A DNA stretch of 64,000 bases from DATBAX01 sp963723765 (GTDB taxonomy: Bacteria > Acidobacteriota > Terriglobia > Terriglobales > Acidobacteriaceae): NCBI GenBank assembly GCA_963723765.1, contig CAVRSD010000004.1, positions 124,001 to 188,000 on the forward strand, read 5' to 3'. Within the stretch, counting starts at the first letter, position 1, and the number at the start of each line of letters is the position of its first letter. The translations under genes and the position numbers were made by a program. The notes beneath the pieces are model-generated. The model was given only the letters and a program-made list of their open reading frames with translations, ran no database searches and had not been told where the DNA came from. Shown piece by piece: positions 62,808-64,000 of this stretch.

Positions 62808-63380
62808 ATGAAAGGATTGCTGATGGCTGTTCTAGCCTCTGTTCTAATCTCCAGTTGCGTGATCGCGGTGGCCCAAGATACTCCCGCCACGAGTGCTGCC
62901 GGAACCCGCGGACTTGGACCAACCGGCGTGCAGAGAGTGATCAAGGAAGTTCACCATGAACTGGTCCTGCTTCCTTATTACGGAGTATTCGATAACCTGG
63001 CTTACAAGGTCGATCCCAACGGGACAGTCACTTTGCTTGGACAAGTGACTCGCCCCACACTAAAGTCGGATGCGGAATCAGCCGTAAAACGCATTGAAGG
63101 TGTGGAGCAGGTTGTAAATCAAATCGAGGTATTGCCGCTTTCCCCAGGGGATGACCGCATTCGCCGGGCCACCTATCGAGCCATCTATGCGGATGGTGCT
63201 CTAAGCCAATACGCGCTGCAGGCGGTGCCTCCGATTCACATTATCGTGAAGAACGGAAATGTCACGCTGGAAGGCGCTGTGGGCAGCCAGTTCGACAAGA
63301 CGCTGGCCGGGAGTAAAGCGAACGGCGTCTCTGGTGTGTTTTCGGTTACGAACAATTTGGTGATCGACAACGGCAAGTGA
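62808..63380 (+). CDS. BON-domain envelope protein
   Basis: 190-residue protein with a signal peptide (LLMAVLASVLISSCVIAVAQ). Two BON repeats follow: residues about 47-105 (VIKEVHHELVLLPYYGVFDNLAYKVDPNGTVTLLGQVTRPTLKSDAESAVKRIEGVEQVVNQI) and about 115-185 (IRRATYRAIYADGALSQYALQAVPPIHIIVKNGNVTLEGAV). BON domains bind phospholipids and act in envelope maintenance, as in OsmY. A Cys (SSC) at about residue 17 is lipobox-like but a clean lipobox is not evident. The ribosome-binding site GAGGAGAG precedes ATG 62808. It is likely in the same stress-type group as the SYLF gene. Confidence 0.88.
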   Translation: MKGLLMAVLASVLISSCVIAVAQDTPATSAAGTRGLGPTGVQRVIKEVHHELVLLPYYGVFDNLAYKVDPNGTVTLLGQVTRPTLKSDAESAVKRIEGVEQVVNQIEVLPLSPGDDRIRRATYRAIYADGALSQYALQAVPPIHIIVKNGNVTLEGAVGSQFDKTLAGSKANGVSGVFSVTNNLVIDNGK

Positions 63381-63383
63381 GTG

Positions 63384-63416
63384 CACAGGAAAGCATAGCG
63401 ACGATAGTTTCCTGTG
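63384..63416 (+). terminator. Inverted repeat after the BON gene
   Basis: CACAGGAAA at 63384-63392 and TTTCCTGTG at 63408-63416 form a perfect 9-bp stem with a 15-base loop, followed by a T-rich TTGCTTTATTT. It begins three bases after the BON stop and probably ends that transcript. Confidence 0.55.
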
Positions 63417-63454
63417 TTGCTTTATTTCTGATGCCAGTCACATGCCAAGTAAAC

Positions 63455-63489
63455 GGCAGGCGCCGGTGGTTTTCTTTTCGGTGCCTGCC
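63455..63489 (+). promoter_or_regulatory. Long hairpin in the leader before the FAD oxidoreductase
   Basis: GGCAGGCGCCG at 63455-63465 and CGGTGCCTGCC at 63479-63489 pair over 11 bp with one G-T wobble, leaving a 13-base loop rich in T. No T-run follows the stem, so it is not a classical terminator. It lies about 60 bases before ATG 63551 and could be a leader structure or an operator. Confidence 0.4.
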
Positions 63490-63550
63490 TCCTAAACCAT
63501 CCTGAAAAGATCAAACAAATCTTAGACCGGGCAGAGGCGGGTGTTTTTTC

Positions 63551-64000
63551 ATGGAAATTGCAAATGTTGTGATCATTGGCGGGGGTATCGTCGGGTCCAG
63601 CATTGCGTATCACCTGACTGCGGCTGGCTGCAAGGATGTCGTCGTTATCGAACGCGAGACCACTCAGGGCAAGGGATCGACCGGCAAAAGTATGGGTGGA
63701 GTTCGCGCGCAATTTTCCACGCCGGTCAACATCCAAATGTCTCTCTACTCAATTCCGTTCTATGCACATTTCGACGAACAACTAGGAAATCCGGGGGGCT
63801 ACCGGCCTCAGGGATACTTGTTCTGCGCGACCAGCGAACAACACATGGCCTATTTGCGAAGCAATTATGAGCGCCAGGTGTCCTTGGGGCTGAGAGATGT
63901 CAACATCGTTACAGACGAGGATATCCAGAAGATGTTTCCGCAGTTGCGCGCGGACGATATCGTTGGCGGGAGTTTCTGCTCAACCGATGGTTTTGTCGAT
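63551..64000 (+). CDS. FAD-dependent oxidoreductase, DAO/sarcosine-oxidase type (3' truncated by window)
   Basis: First 150 residues of an FAD-binding amine/amino-acid oxidoreductase. The dinucleotide-binding motif IIGGGIVGSSIAYHLTAAG (about residues 8-26), the end-of-beta2 acidic residue in VVIERE and the RAQFSTPVN segment near 54 fit the D-amino-acid oxidase / sarcosine oxidase-type (DAO) family. Start ATG 63551 comes after a hairpin-containing leader. The gene runs off the window, so the substrate-binding half is not seen and specificity cannot be judged. Confidence 0.83.
   Translation, partial: MEIANVVIIGGGIVGSSIAYHLTAAGCKDVVVIERETTQGKGSTGKSMGGVRAQFSTPVNIQMSLYSIPFYAHFDEQLGNPGGYRPQGYLFCATSEQHMAYLRSNYERQVSLGLRDVNIVTDEDIQKMFPQLRADDIVGGSFCSTDGFVD

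Noticed and set aside
1..64000. tRNA, rRNA, integrase, transposase or phage genes
   Set aside because: None found by reading both strands for CCA-type cloverleaf patterns, transposase motifs or conserved rRNA stretches.

Overview
The window looks like a chromosomal segment of a soil-type Acidobacteriota (class Terriglobia or a close relative). This is an inference from gene content and moderate-to-high G+C, not from a marker gene: there is no rRNA or tRNA here. Supporting traits are the dense exopolysaccharide locus with asparagine-synthase-like genes, a pentapeptide MXKDX repeat protein, PF10091-type glucoamylases, a TonB-family protein, SYLF and BON envelope proteins, and a phosphoketolase/acetate kinase pair.

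Region 1 (1-32.7 kb) is a large surface-polysaccharide locus. It holds a flippase fragment (cut by the window start), a FemAB/GNAT-like transferase, a deacetylase-like protein, an alkaline-phosphatase-superfamily enzyme, five GT4 and two GT2 glycosyltransferases, an O-antigen-ligase-type polymerase/ligase, two GT-C-like membrane proteins on the opposite strand, two methyltransferases, two asparagine-synthase-type amidotransferases, an MDR-Gfo/Idh/MocA fusion oxidoreductase, a sugar O-carbamoyltransferase, a propeller-like protein, a glucuronyl C5-epimerase-like protein, a Wza-type export protein and a WecA/MraY-type initiating phosphotransferase with an unusual C-terminal extension. A nucleotide-sugar dehydrogenase that could supply uronic acids lies at 45.5-46.9 kb. 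Together they suggest a Wzx/Wzy-type heteropolysaccharide rich in modified uronic acids (epimerised, amidated, carbamoylated, methylated). Many genes are joined by ATGA stop/start overlaps, so co-transcription and translational coupling are likely.

Region 2 (32.8-46.9 kb) is housekeeping and signalling: a GAF/zinc-ribbon protein, small membrane and secreted proteins, an M16 peptidase, RlmN, two divergently transcribed histidine kinases, a NarL-type response regulator next to a Flp-type pilin too short to be obvious, an M48 peptidase and a TonB-family protein. Region 3 (47.1-64 kb) is carbon metabolism and envelope glucan: phosphoketolase with acetate kinase, a PQQ dehydrogenase with a built-in haem domain, an ABC exporter coupled to a 1,499-residue cyclic-beta-glucan-synthase-like protein that lacks the C-terminal phosphorylase module, a Tat-exported glucoamylase-like protein, SYLF and BON proteins, and the start of an FAD oxidoreductase.

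Six genes are split by single-base frameshifts (near 5294, 12925, 18173, 24152, 25793 and 40800). Both halves stay fully conserved in each, so assembly or read errors or very recent mutations are more likely than old pseudogenes. These genes are annotated as single spans. No CRISPR array, insertion sequence, integrase, phage gene, rRNA or tRNA was recognised.
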